From the NCBI RefSeq assembly GCF_001426525.1, contig NZ_LMEW01000023.1, forward strand, positions 1 to 64,000: DNA of 64,000 nucleotides, given 5' to 3'. The position numbers and the translations under genes were made by a program. The stretch is from Massilia sp. Root133. GTDB taxonomy: Bacteria > Pseudomonadota > Gammaproteobacteria > Burkholderiales > Burkholderiaceae_D. Below the pieces are notes generated by a model that saw only the letters and a program-made list of their open reading frames with translations, was not told the DNA's origin and searched no databases. Position 1 is the first letter of the stretch, and each line of letters opens with the position of its first letter. Shown here piece by piece: positions 1-7,072 of the stretch.

Positions 1-171
1 GCCGGGACTGCTGAACCCAGCAATCAAGTCACCCAGCATAGCCCTTGCACGAAACAAAGGCCAGCTACGACGAGGAAGATGATCGCACGAAACTAAACAG
101 CTAAGCGGGAAGGAAGGAAGATCGTCGGGGAAAATTCTCGGGAATCTGATTTTAAGAAGTTTTTAGTTAAT
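1..171. other. Leading stretch without an intact gene
   Basis: All three forward frames are closed here: frame 3 by stops at 12 and 39, frame 1 by a taa near 94, frame 2 by a tga near 80. The lipase-like ORF that follows therefore cannot be extended leftward in one frame. A short frame-3 run ending at a taa near 102 could be debris of the same effector, but it is too short to assign. The stretch is AT-richer than the rest of the window. Confidence 0.4.
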
Positions 172-624
172 ATGGATGATGCACGAAAGCTTCAGGATTT
201 TATTTTGAATAAATACCATCCTGAAACTTATGCATACTACGGTGCCGATGCAAAACAGTTGGCGTGGAACGAAGTGCACTGGAAGGCTACTAAGGCTGTT
301 GCTGGTGATCTCAAGCGTGCGCTATTGATGGCTGATGATTTAAATGGCTCCATCAAATTATCGTTTAATGAAAAAAATCAGCGCGGATTTGAAATTCAGA
401 AGGCGCAAGGGCCAGGTGACGGTACCGTTCCAGCCGAATCTGGGTCTGCACCGACCCCGTATGTCGTTCAGATCTTTCGACATGAAGGCAAAAGCAAGGG
501 TCATGAAAGCTACGATCACCAGGGTTCATATGAAGCGAAGCTTGCCCAGTCAGTTACCTTATATTCCATTGTAAAAATTGTCTCCAGTTCTAGCTGGCTA
601 AAGCAAAAATTACCTAAGACATGA
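172..624 (+). CDS. C-terminal fragment of a Tle-type (Tle4-like) T6SS lipase effector, probable remnant
   Basis: 150 aa, low GC compared with the window. Residues 83-88 read GDGTVP, the acid-loop motif of alpha/beta-hydrolase lipases, and a GHESYDHQGSY stretch near residue 110-120 can supply the catalytic His. The GxSxG nucleophile elbow and the whole N-terminal half are missing, and the 171 bp upstream has stops in every frame, so this is probably the 3' end of a larger effector left by recombination. The next gene overlaps its stop by 4 bp and resembles Tli4, the immunity protein of Tle4 phospholipases, which supports the Tle assignment. The start is uncertain because no good ribosome binding site is visible. 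Family assignment rests on motif and context. Confidence 0.55.
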   Translation: MDDARKLQDFILNKYHPETYAYYGADAKQLAWNEVHWKATKAVAGDLKRALLMADDLNGSIKLSFNEKNQRGFEIQKAQGPGDGTVPAESGSAPTPYVVQIFRHEGKSKGHESYDHQGSYEAKLAQSVTLYSIVKIVSSSSWLKQKLPKT

Positions 625-2027
625 AAACGTACGGTCTATTTCTTCTTGCTTTCGCGGCAGCCTTCTCTGTAAGCCCTAATGCTTGCGTTGCCGCTCAAAA
701 TCGCCCTCATCTATTCGTCATGGCAAATAATAACGTGAGCACGGCACCTTCATCACCTACATCCACTTTTTGCGTCGGTCGGTTTCTGATCGATATTCCT
801 TCTGGCTCTAAACTCACCGGAGGAAATTACAAGTACGACTTCCTTGCCATTGAGCCGGTAAAGACCATGTCACTTGAAGAATTCGAGAAGGAAACAACTG
901 CGCATGAATCTGTTTTAAAATCGTCCATCAATGGCCGGACAAAAAAGAGCATGTTACTTGAGTCTGTGCAGTCCGAGAAGACCACGCGAATATTTTCTTC
1001 ATGGAAGTCTGATGCTAGCACTGCCCAAGTTACCGTTTTTGGATACCGGTGGATTGGCGGCTATCGATTTCTTTTGAAGGATAGCGTCGACGACGATAAG
1101 CAGAAAATTGGAATGGAAAATATGGGCAAAGTACTTTCTCGTCTCCGCTCTCGCTCTGAAACAGAAATGCCCAGTGAGCCTGGATACTGCTTTGCCGGTG
1201 GTTTAATCGCAAATTCGGAATGGGAAAATGAAGAGGCAGGCGTGGACTTTCGCGTTGCCGACCATCCCGATACGATCCTATCGGTATGGTTTTACCCTCT
1301 TGCCAAATATAAGCATGACAAGCCTTTGCTTGAACGTATGGGGGGGATGACGCAGGTGCTCGGTAATCTTGCCACATCAATACATGTTCTACGTAAAGGC
1401 AACCGGCAGGTTGGACCGTACAAGGGACAGGAACATCTCGCGTCGGCGCCAAACGGTGGAGGTATGCGTGGACACGCGTTTGTCTGGGAAACTCAGGGCG
1501 AGGGCACGTTGGAGACACCCGCCATCAAGATCGAGTTATCGACAGGTCATGCGGATCGCAAAGGCAATCCCCAAAAAACAAGCCTGACTGACGACCAAGC
1601 CATGAAGCTGTGGGACGACATCCTCAACAGCTTCCGCTTGCGTCCTACAGGCGACACAGTGAAGACCAGTGACATCTCCCCTGAACCGCAACCGCGCCTT
1701 CCGCTCGGAGAACTTGCAGCGACCGGCCGCGCGTGTCCCCAAACGGGCTGGTGGCAAGCCAGCGAAGCCGGCGAGATTGAAGGCGGTGCGCGTCAGTACT
1801 TCACGGCGGGGGAAACGATGCCGCAGGTGACCATGTTGGGCGAGTCCTCGTTGTGGCAAAAGCTCAAGGGAGCGCGTCCTTCGTATCGTACGGCGACCGT
1901 GTGGAAACTGGTCGATTACGACGCCGAGGCGCCAAAGCAGCAGTCGATCGCGCAGGCCGCACCAGGCAACGCAAGTTCCGACGCTCATGGCTTGGGTGAC
2001 GGATCGTCGCATCAAGATAAGGGGTAA
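621..2027 (+). CDS. Tli4-like T6SS immunity protein, exported
   Basis: 468 aa with an N-terminal signal peptide (hydrophobic core about residues 4-24), so it should act in the periplasm. After residue 45 it has FCVGRFLIDIP and FLAIEPVKTMS blocks of the kind seen in Tli4-type proteins, which neutralise periplasmic Tle phospholipases. The C-terminal third carries CPQTGWWQA and TVWKLVDYD motifs. The start overlaps the lipase fragment by ATGA, and the PAAR gene begins 3 bp after its stop. Base composition is mosaic: AT-rich to about 1500, GC-rich after about 1560. That suggests the 5' part was replaced by recombination while a native 3' part was kept. Function is inferred from motifs and context. 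Confidence 0.7.
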   Translation: MKTYGLFLLAFAAAFSVSPNACVAAQNRPHLFVMANNNVSTAPSSPTSTFCVGRFLIDIPSGSKLTGGNYKYDFLAIEPVKTMSLEEFEKETTAHESVLKSSINGRTKKSMLLESVQSEKTTRIFSSWKSDASTAQVTVFGYRWIGGYRFLLKDSVDDDKQKIGMENMGKVLSRLRSRSETEMPSEPGYCFAGGLIANSEWENEEAGVDFRVADHPDTILSVWFYPLAKYKHDKPLLERMGGMTQVLGNLATSIHVLRKGNRQVGPYKGQEHLASAPNGGGMRGHAFVWETQGEGTLETPAIKIELSTGHADRKGNPQKTSLTDDQAMKLWDDILNSFRLRPTGDTVKTSDISPEPQPRLPLGELAATGRACPQTGWWQASEAGEIEGGARQYFTAGETMPQVTMLGESSLWQKLKGARPSYRTATVWKLVDYDAEAPKQQSIAQAAPGNASSDAHGLGDGSSHQDKG

Positions 2028-2030
2028 CCG

Positions 2031-2297
2031 ATGCCCAATGTGATTCGTCTTGGCGATCCCACGTCGCATGGTGGCAAGGTCGTGACCGTGAGTGCGCAAC
2101 ATTTCACGGTTGACGGCATCCCGGTGGCCCGCGTGGGCGACATGTGCAGTTGTCCGATCGCGGGGCACACCGTTTGCATCGTTGCCGAGGGCGACCCGCA
2201 CCACGTTATCGACGGTGTCCCGGTCGCTTACGAAGGGCACAAGACGACTTGCGGTGCGGCCCTGATTGCGACGATCGGGAACTTCAGCGGTCAATAG
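2031..2297 (+). CDS. PAAR-domain protein, T6SS spike tip
   Basis: 88 aa, a stand-alone PAAR protein with no effector extension. It begins MPNVIRLGDPTSHGGKV and has repeating PAAR-type turns (VDGIPVARVGDMCSCP, IDGVPVAYEGHKTTCG), with Cys and His residues placed to bind the tip metal. PAAR proteins cap the VgrG trimer and sharpen the injected spike; separately encoded effectors can bind them. It lies 3 bp after the Tli4-like immunity gene, completing an effector-immunity-PAAR cargo module. No vgrG or core T6SS gene is in the window, so the apparatus must be encoded elsewhere. Confidence 0.92.
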   Translation: MPNVIRLGDPTSHGGKVVTVSAQHFTVDGIPVARVGDMCSCPIAGHTVCIVAEGDPHHVIDGVPVAYEGHKTTCGAALIATIGNFSGQ

Positions 2298-2310
2298 ATC
2301 GGTCTCGTTC

Positions 2311-2690
2311 TTGTTGGCTGCGCTCGTGATGGCCACGTGCGCAGCGCTTGGCGCCTGCACGGCCGTATTCGGCAGTTCCAGCCCATCGGCCATGACACAC
2401 ACGGTGCCGCTACCACCTCCACATTCTGCATGGGACGCTTCCTGATCGATGTGCCTGCCGGGGCCACGCTCAGTGGAGGCAAGCGTAAGCAGGACTTCAT
2501 CCATATCGAGCCGGTCAAAGCCATGACCGATTCCTGTTGGATGGCGATATCGGCGGTAGCAAGCGGGAGAGCACCATGAATCGCATGTGAGAGGCACTCT
2601 CCCGTCTTCGCCCCGCGCTAGGCAGCAACGGGATGCGCGCACACGCGTTCGTATGGGAGACCAGGGCGGGCACGCTGACACGCCCGCCAC
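2311..2690 (+). pseudogene. Frameshifted remnant of a second Tli4-like immunity gene
   Basis: Three pieces in three frames match the intact Tli4-like protein at 621. From about 2329 frame 1 encodes a lipoprotein-like signal (MATCAALGACTAVFG). From about 2412 frame 3 encodes TSTFCMGRFLIDVPAGATL and FIHIEPVKAMT, matching FCVGRFLIDIP and FLAIEPVKTMS. From 2633 frame 2 encodes MRAHAFVWETRAGTL, matching MRGHAFVWETQGEGTL. Most of the middle is deleted. The remnant is GC-rich like the genome, unlike the 5' half of the intact gene, so it may be the older resident copy. It ends against the convergent hydrolase gene. Confidence 0.75.
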
Positions 2691-2703
2691 CTGGCGGGAT
2701 TTC

Positions 2704-3627
2704 TTATTTTCCGTCCGCAAACTTCTGGATCGCCGCCATCGTCGCCTCCGGCGCCTCTTCCATCAGCCAGTGCCCCGCATCCGGAATGACCACTTCGGTG
2801 ACGTTGGTGGCCGCATTGCGCATTACGACCGCCTCGTTGGCGCCGAACGATTTGGCGCCGCCGATCGCCAGCACTGGCATCGGCAGTTTATTCGCGACGA
2901 CTTTCTGGTTGACCTCGGCATCCTTGGGAAAGCTGAGGAATTGCGCGAAGGCCGAGTGCATGGCGCCGGGGCGGGCGTACAGCTTCGCATAATAAGACCG
3001 GGTCGCTTCGTCGACCTTCTTCGGATCGCCGGCGAATTCGTTCCAGAAGCGGTCCAGGTAGATGCGCTCGCGGCCGGCGACGAGGCGCTCGGCGTCCGGG
3101 CCGCCGAACGAGAAATGCCACAGCAGCGGATTACGCAGGATTTGTTCCCACGGCGGAATCCCGGGCACGGGCGCGTCCATGACGACGAGGCGGTCCGTCC
3201 TGTCGGGATAGCGGGAGGCGTAGGCGAAGGCGACCATCGTGCCGATGTCGTGGCCGACGACGACCGCGTGGTCGATGCCGAGCTTGTCGAGGACGGCGCG
3301 GACGTCGCCGGCCTGCGTCCATTTGTCGTAACCGCCGGCCGGGTGCGAGGACAGGCCCATGCCGCGCAGGTCCGGCACGACGACGGTGTGGCTGGCCGCC
3401 AGGCGGGCGGCAAGCGGCGACCACATCGCGCCCGTGTCGCCGAAGCCGTGCAGCAGCACGACGGCGGGGCCGTGGCCGCCGGTGACCACGTGCAGGGCCG
3501 CGTCGCCGGCCTGGATCGTCTGCGCCTTGAACGCCGGCGGGAAGGGCTGGACGGCGGCGGTGGCGGGATGGCTGAGCGCCAGAGACAGCGACAGTGCGGC
3601 GGCGGCCGTTGCGATGCGTGGGAACAT
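2704..3627 (-). CDS. Exported alpha/beta hydrolase, epoxide hydrolase / haloacid dehalogenase-like
   Basis: 307 aa. The start at 3627 is preceded by a good aggaga ribosome binding site; the frame is open further upstream but without one. Residues 1-24 form a signal peptide ending near ATA. The mature part has HGFGD (60-64, oxyanion hole), nucleophile Asp127 in GHDIG, and a catalytic His in DAGHWLMEE near residue 284. An Asp nucleophile points to epoxide-hydrolase or dehalogenase chemistry rather than an esterase. It is divergent from the LysR gene at 3751, which probably controls it. The substrate cannot be read from sequence. Confidence 0.85.
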   Translation of the reverse strand: MFPRIATAAAALSLSLALSHPATAAVQPFPPAFKAQTIQAGDAALHVVTGGHGPAVVLLHGFGDTGAMWSPLAARLAASHTVVVPDLRGMGLSSHPAGGYDKWTQAGDVRAVLDKLGIDHAVVVGHDIGTMVAFAYASRYPDRTDRLVVMDAPVPGIPPWEQILRNPLLWHFSFGGPDAERLVAGRERIYLDRFWNEFAGDPKKVDEATRSYYAKLYARPGAMHSAFAQFLSFPKDAEVNQKVVANKLPMPVLAIGGAKSFGANEAVVMRNAATNVTEVVIPDAGHWLMEEAPEATMAAIQKFADGK

Positions 3628-3717
3628 GAGGATCTCCTGGGTTGACGGGCGTTGGGGTGGAGGCCAGTATGGTTTAGGATGAGCAGCCGGACTAGTCGCC
3701 AAATACCGCAACAGCAA

Positions 3718-3732
3718 TTCGGAAACGCCGAA
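3718..3732. promoter_or_regulatory. Candidate LysR-type operator (T-N11-A)
   Basis: The dyad TTCGGAAACGCCGAA fits the T-N11-A pattern of LysR-family sites, with perfect 5-bp arms. It lies 18 bp upstream of the LysR start in the shared promoter region with the divergent hydrolase gene, where auto-repression plus divergent activation is usual for the family. Confidence 0.5.
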
Positions 3733-3750
3733 CAAACAGGGTGAACAGAC

Positions 3751-4659
3751 ATGAAACTGGAAGGCATCGCCACGTTCGTCACCGTGGCCGAAAGCGGTTC
3801 CCTGAGCGAGGCGGCGCGCCGCTTGCGCGTGTCGCGCTCCGTCGTCAGCGAGCGTCTCGTCGAGCTGGAGCGGTCGCTCGGCGCCAGCCTGCTGCAGCGG
3901 TCCACGCGCAAACTGTCGCTCACGGAGGACGGCGCCGCGTTCCTTGCGCGCGCCGCGCGCATCGTGCGCGACGTGCAGGAGGCCGCGGCCGACCTGGCCG
4001 AGCGGCGCGGACAGCTGAGCGGCCCGCTGCGCATCGCCGCGCCCGTGACGTTCGGCCGCATGCACCTGGGACCTGCGCTCTATCCCTTCCTGGCCGCCCA
4101 TCCCGACATCCAACTGACGCTGGACCTGGACGACCGCCGGGTCGACGCGACGTCGGACGGCTTCGATGCCGTCGTCCGCCACGGTCCGATCGCGGATACC
4201 TATCTCGTCGCATGGCAACTGGCGACGAGCCGGCGCGTGCTCGTCGCGGCGCCCGCGTACCTGGACCGGCACGGCACGCCCCGTTCAGCGGACGAACTCG
4301 AGGACCACCGCGGCATCTTCTACACGCACCGCGGCGCGGCCGACTGGCGCTTCGCGCAGCAGGGCGAGACCCGCATCGTGCGCGCGCGGCCCAGCCTGGT
4401 CCTGAACAACGGCGACATGATGCGCGACGCCGCACTCGCCGGGCTGGGCATCGCGCTGCTGCCGGTGTTCATCGTCAGCGGGGCGCTCAAGGCAGGGACG
4501 CTGTGCGTTGTCGACGTCGGCGTCGAGGCCGAACAGGAATACATCTATATGGCGCACGCGGACGGCCAGCATCCGTCCGCGAAGCTGCGCGCGCTCGGCG
4601 CCTGGTTACGCGCGGCGTTCGGCGAACCGCCGTATTGGGAGACCGAGGGTCGGGGCTAG
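3751..4659 (+). CDS. LysR-family transcriptional regulator
   Basis: 302 aa, normal family length. Residues 1-60 form the winged helix-turn-helix (FVTVAESGSLSEAARRL, then VVSERLVELERSLGASLLQR). Residues 90-290 are the LysR substrate-binding fold, with PLRIAAPVTFGR and VLNNGDMMRDAALAGLGIALLP. It resembles the subgroup whose members usually sit beside oxidoreductase or hydrolase genes. It is divergent from the alpha/beta hydrolase at 3627, its likely target. The inducer is unknown. Confidence 0.93.
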   Translation: MKLEGIATFVTVAESGSLSEAARRLRVSRSVVSERLVELERSLGASLLQRSTRKLSLTEDGAAFLARAARIVRDVQEAAADLAERRGQLSGPLRIAAPVTFGRMHLGPALYPFLAAHPDIQLTLDLDDRRVDATSDGFDAVVRHGPIADTYLVAWQLATSRRVLVAAPAYLDRHGTPRSADELEDHRGIFYTHRGAADWRFAQQGETRIVRARPSLVLNNGDMMRDAALAGLGIALLPVFIVSGALKAGTLCVVDVGVEAEQEYIYMAHADGQHPSAKLRALGAWLRAAFGEPPYWETEGRG

Positions 4660-4665
4660 CGACGC

Positions 4666-5379
4666 TCAGCCGGCGGCCATGCGCAGCTGGAAGAACGCAT
4701 TCGCCGTGAGGCGCCCCGTGCGCGGGTCGCCGACCATCAGCTCGGGCATGTGGATGTGTCCTGAGTGGAAGATCCCGCCGCTGTAGAAGATCGCCCGGTT
4801 GTAGCGCGGTTCGACCGTCAGCACCTTTTCGAACCAGCGGCTCGACGCGATCGCGAAGGTCGGCGGCACGTCCGGCATCGCCGCGCCGGCCCGTTCGTGG
4901 CGCCTCAGATCGTTTTCCAGGGCCGTGATCTCGGGCTCCGGCACCTTCGGCTTGAAGAAGCTGGTGCCGCCGAAGCGCTCGTCCCTGAACAGGTACAGCA
5001 CCATCGCGCCCACGCCGACGCCGGCCGGCAGGCCCGTGAAGTCGCGGTGCGGCAGGCGCTGGCCCGGCAGCAGGTCTTGCGGGCGGCGCGTCACGAGCGA
5101 CAGGCGGCTCTTCATGTCGAGGATGCGGCGCGCGCCCAGCGGCGCGCGCGCGTGCTGCAGGAAGCTGTCCTGGATGCGCGCCGCGAGCGCGCCGCCGAAC
5201 GGCAGTTCGGGACCCGGATAGTAGTTGCCCGCCAGGTCCTGGAAATTCATGTGGTTGTTCGCCGCGAAGTCGACCAGTGCCTCCGGCTCCAGCATGAAGT
5301 CGTCGATGATGACGCAGCGGTGGTCGTCGAAGATCGGTACCACGCCGACGCGCGGCTGCGGATTGAGCAGGGGGAGCAT
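4666..5379 (-). CDS. DUF6445-like protein, putative 2-oxoglutarate/Fe(II) oxygenase fold
   Basis: 237 aa from the start at 5379; an in-frame ATG at 5439 would add 20 aa, and neither start has a clear ribosome binding site. PHRDF gives an HxD pair (His111, Asp113), and FHSGHIHMPEL near residue 207 offers a distal His, the order of the 2-His-1-carboxylate iron triad of 2-oxoglutarate oxygenases. The repeated GG/FFKP and YNRAIFYSGGIFHSG blocks fit a jelly-roll core. Convergent with the LysR gene, 6 bp apart. Catalytic activity is inference and the substrate is unknown. Confidence 0.72.
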   Translation of the reverse strand: MLPLLNPQPRVGVVPIFDDHRCVIIDDFMLEPEALVDFAANNHMNFQDLAGNYYPGPELPFGGALAARIQDSFLQHARAPLGARRILDMKSRLSLVTRRPQDLLPGQRLPHRDFTGLPAGVGVGAMVLYLFRDERFGGTSFFKPKVPEPEITALENDLRRHERAGAAMPDVPPTFAIASSRWFEKVLTVEPRYNRAIFYSGGIFHSGHIHMPELMVGDPRTGRLTANAFFQLRMAAG

Positions 5380-5465
5380 GACGGTGGCGGCGTTGTGAAG
5401 GAGCGTCCATGGTACAACGCCATGCCATGCCGCCGCCACTTCGGCCTTGCCATCCGCAGTCCGTC

Positions 5466-5675
5466 ATGTTCACCAGCCCGCTCCTCGACCATCCCGCCAT
5501 CGTGCGCCGCCAGCGCGAACGTGCCGGCGTGGAGGCCGTGGCGGCACGGGACGAATGCACGATGTGCCACGCGCGCGCCGATGGACGCTGGACCTTCCAC
5601 ATCTACCGCCGCGACCGCGCAACGCACGCACCCGCGGTCGATGTGCCTTGGTGCGTACCTTCGACGATACGTTGA
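5466..5675 (+). CDS. Possible small hypothetical protein with a CxxC motif
   Basis: 69 aa if started at the ATG at 5466. It contains ECTMCHARADGRWTFHIYRR, which has a CxxC pair and looks protein-like rather than random high-GC frame. No ribosome binding site is evident. It is divergent from the DUF6445-like gene. It could equally be a chance ORF in a 420-bp gap, so confidence is low. Confidence 0.28.
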   Translation: MFTSPLLDHPAIVRRQRERAGVEAVAARDECTMCHARADGRWTFHIYRRDRATHAPAVDVPWCVPSTIR

Positions 5676-5803
5676 TGCCATCTAGCGTGGTCCAACGCAC
5701 GCATTCTTCACGATTTTGTACGTGCGTCGCGCCACGACGCGGAGTCTGAGGCTATCATGCGTTCAATTCCAACTTGTCGTCGTCGTCACGCGAACCGAAC
5801 GTC

Positions 5804-7072
5804 ATGACCCGAGTCCTCTTCATCCACCAGAATCTGCCGGGCCAGTTCCGCCGGCTGATGCGGTATCTGCAGACGCGGCCCGACTTCGACGTCGTCGCGA
5901 TCGGCGAAGAGACCGCGGTGCGGCGCGAGCCCTTGGGACCGAAGGTGCGGACGATCGGCTACGCCAGGCCGGACGGTCCGGGCGAGAAGACCCATCACTA
6001 CCTGCGCCACTTCGAAGGTTGCGTGCGCCGCGGCCAGGCCGTCGCGCGCGCGTGCGTGGCGCTGAAGCAGGAAGGCTTCGCGCCCGACGTCGTCGTGTGC
6101 CACCCCGGCTGGGGCGAGGCCCTGTTCGTCAAGGACGTGTTCCCGCAGGCGCGCCTCGTCGTGTTCTGCGAGTTCTGGTGGGCGGCAAGCGGGTTGGACG
6201 TCGGTTTCGATCCCGAGTATCCGGTGAGCTTCGACGACCGCCTGCGCATCCGCATCAAGAACTCCGTGCTGATGCAGTCGCTGCTCGCGGCCGACGACGG
6301 CGTCGCGCCCACGGCGTGGCAGCGCGGCGTGCACCCGCCCGAACTGCGCGGCAAGATCCGCGAAGTCCACGAGGGCATCGACACGCAGCAACTGAGCCCC
6401 GATCCGCATGCGCGGCTGGAACTGCCCGGCGGCGCCGTGCTCACGCGCGCGCAGCCGGTGCTGACGTTCGTCGCGCGCAACCTCGAACCCTACCGCGGCT
6501 TCCACGTCTTCATGCGCAGCCTGCCACGGCTGCTGGCCGGGAATCCGGAGCTGCAGGTCGTCGTCATCGGCGGCGACGGCGTCAGCTACGGCCGCCGTCC
6601 GCCGCCGGGCCATGCAAGCTACCGCGACGCGCTCAAGGCCGAGCTGGACGGCGGCGCCGAGACCGTCGACTGGTCGCGCGTGCACTTCCTCGGCAAGGTG
6701 CCGTACGCCACCTACCGCAGCGCGCTGCAGGTCTCGAGCCTGCACGTGTACCTGACGTATCCGTTCGTGCTGTCCTGGTCGATGCTGGAAGCGATGGCCG
6801 TCGGCGTGCCGGTGCTGGGCTCGGATACGGCGCCGGTGCGGGAAGTGATCCGCGACGGCGAGAACGGGTTCCTGACGCCGTTCTTCGACACGGCGCTGCT
6901 CGCCGACCGCGCGCTCGACCTCATCGCGCGCCGCCACGAGATCGCCCACGTCGGCCTGGCCGGACGCGAGACGGTGCGCACGCGCTACGATTTCGAAACG
7001 GTGGGCCTGCCGGTCTACCTCGACCTGCTCACGCCATTGGATGAGCGCGCGGACACGGAGGAGGTCGCATGA
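5804..7072 (+). CDS. GT4-family glycosyltransferase
   Basis: 422 aa from the ATG at 5804; a TTG at 5774 is an alternative. It begins MTRVLFIHQNLPGQFRRLMR, typical of the Glyco_trans_4_3 N-terminal domain (residues 1-170). The C-terminal GT-B domain has FVARNLEPYRGFHVFMRSLP, then LSWSMLEAMAVGVPVLGSDT, the nucleotide-sugar E-x7-E region. No signal peptide, so cytoplasmic or membrane-peripheral. It overlaps the next glycosyltransferase gene by ATGA, indicating co-translation. The glycan is unknown; no polysaccharide polymerase or flippase lies nearby. Confidence 0.88.
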   Translation: MTRVLFIHQNLPGQFRRLMRYLQTRPDFDVVAIGEETAVRREPLGPKVRTIGYARPDGPGEKTHHYLRHFEGCVRRGQAVARACVALKQEGFAPDVVVCHPGWGEALFVKDVFPQARLVVFCEFWWAASGLDVGFDPEYPVSFDDRLRIRIKNSVLMQSLLAADDGVAPTAWQRGVHPPELRGKIREVHEGIDTQQLSPDPHARLELPGGAVLTRAQPVLTFVARNLEPYRGFHVFMRSLPRLLAGNPELQVVVIGGDGVSYGRRPPPGHASYRDALKAELDGGAETVDWSRVHFLGKVPYATYRSALQVSSLHVYLTYPFVLSWSMLEAMAVGVPVLGSDTAPVREVIRDGENGFLTPFFDTALLADRALDLIARRHEIAHVGLAGRETVRTRYDFETVGLPVYLDLLTPLDERADTEEVA

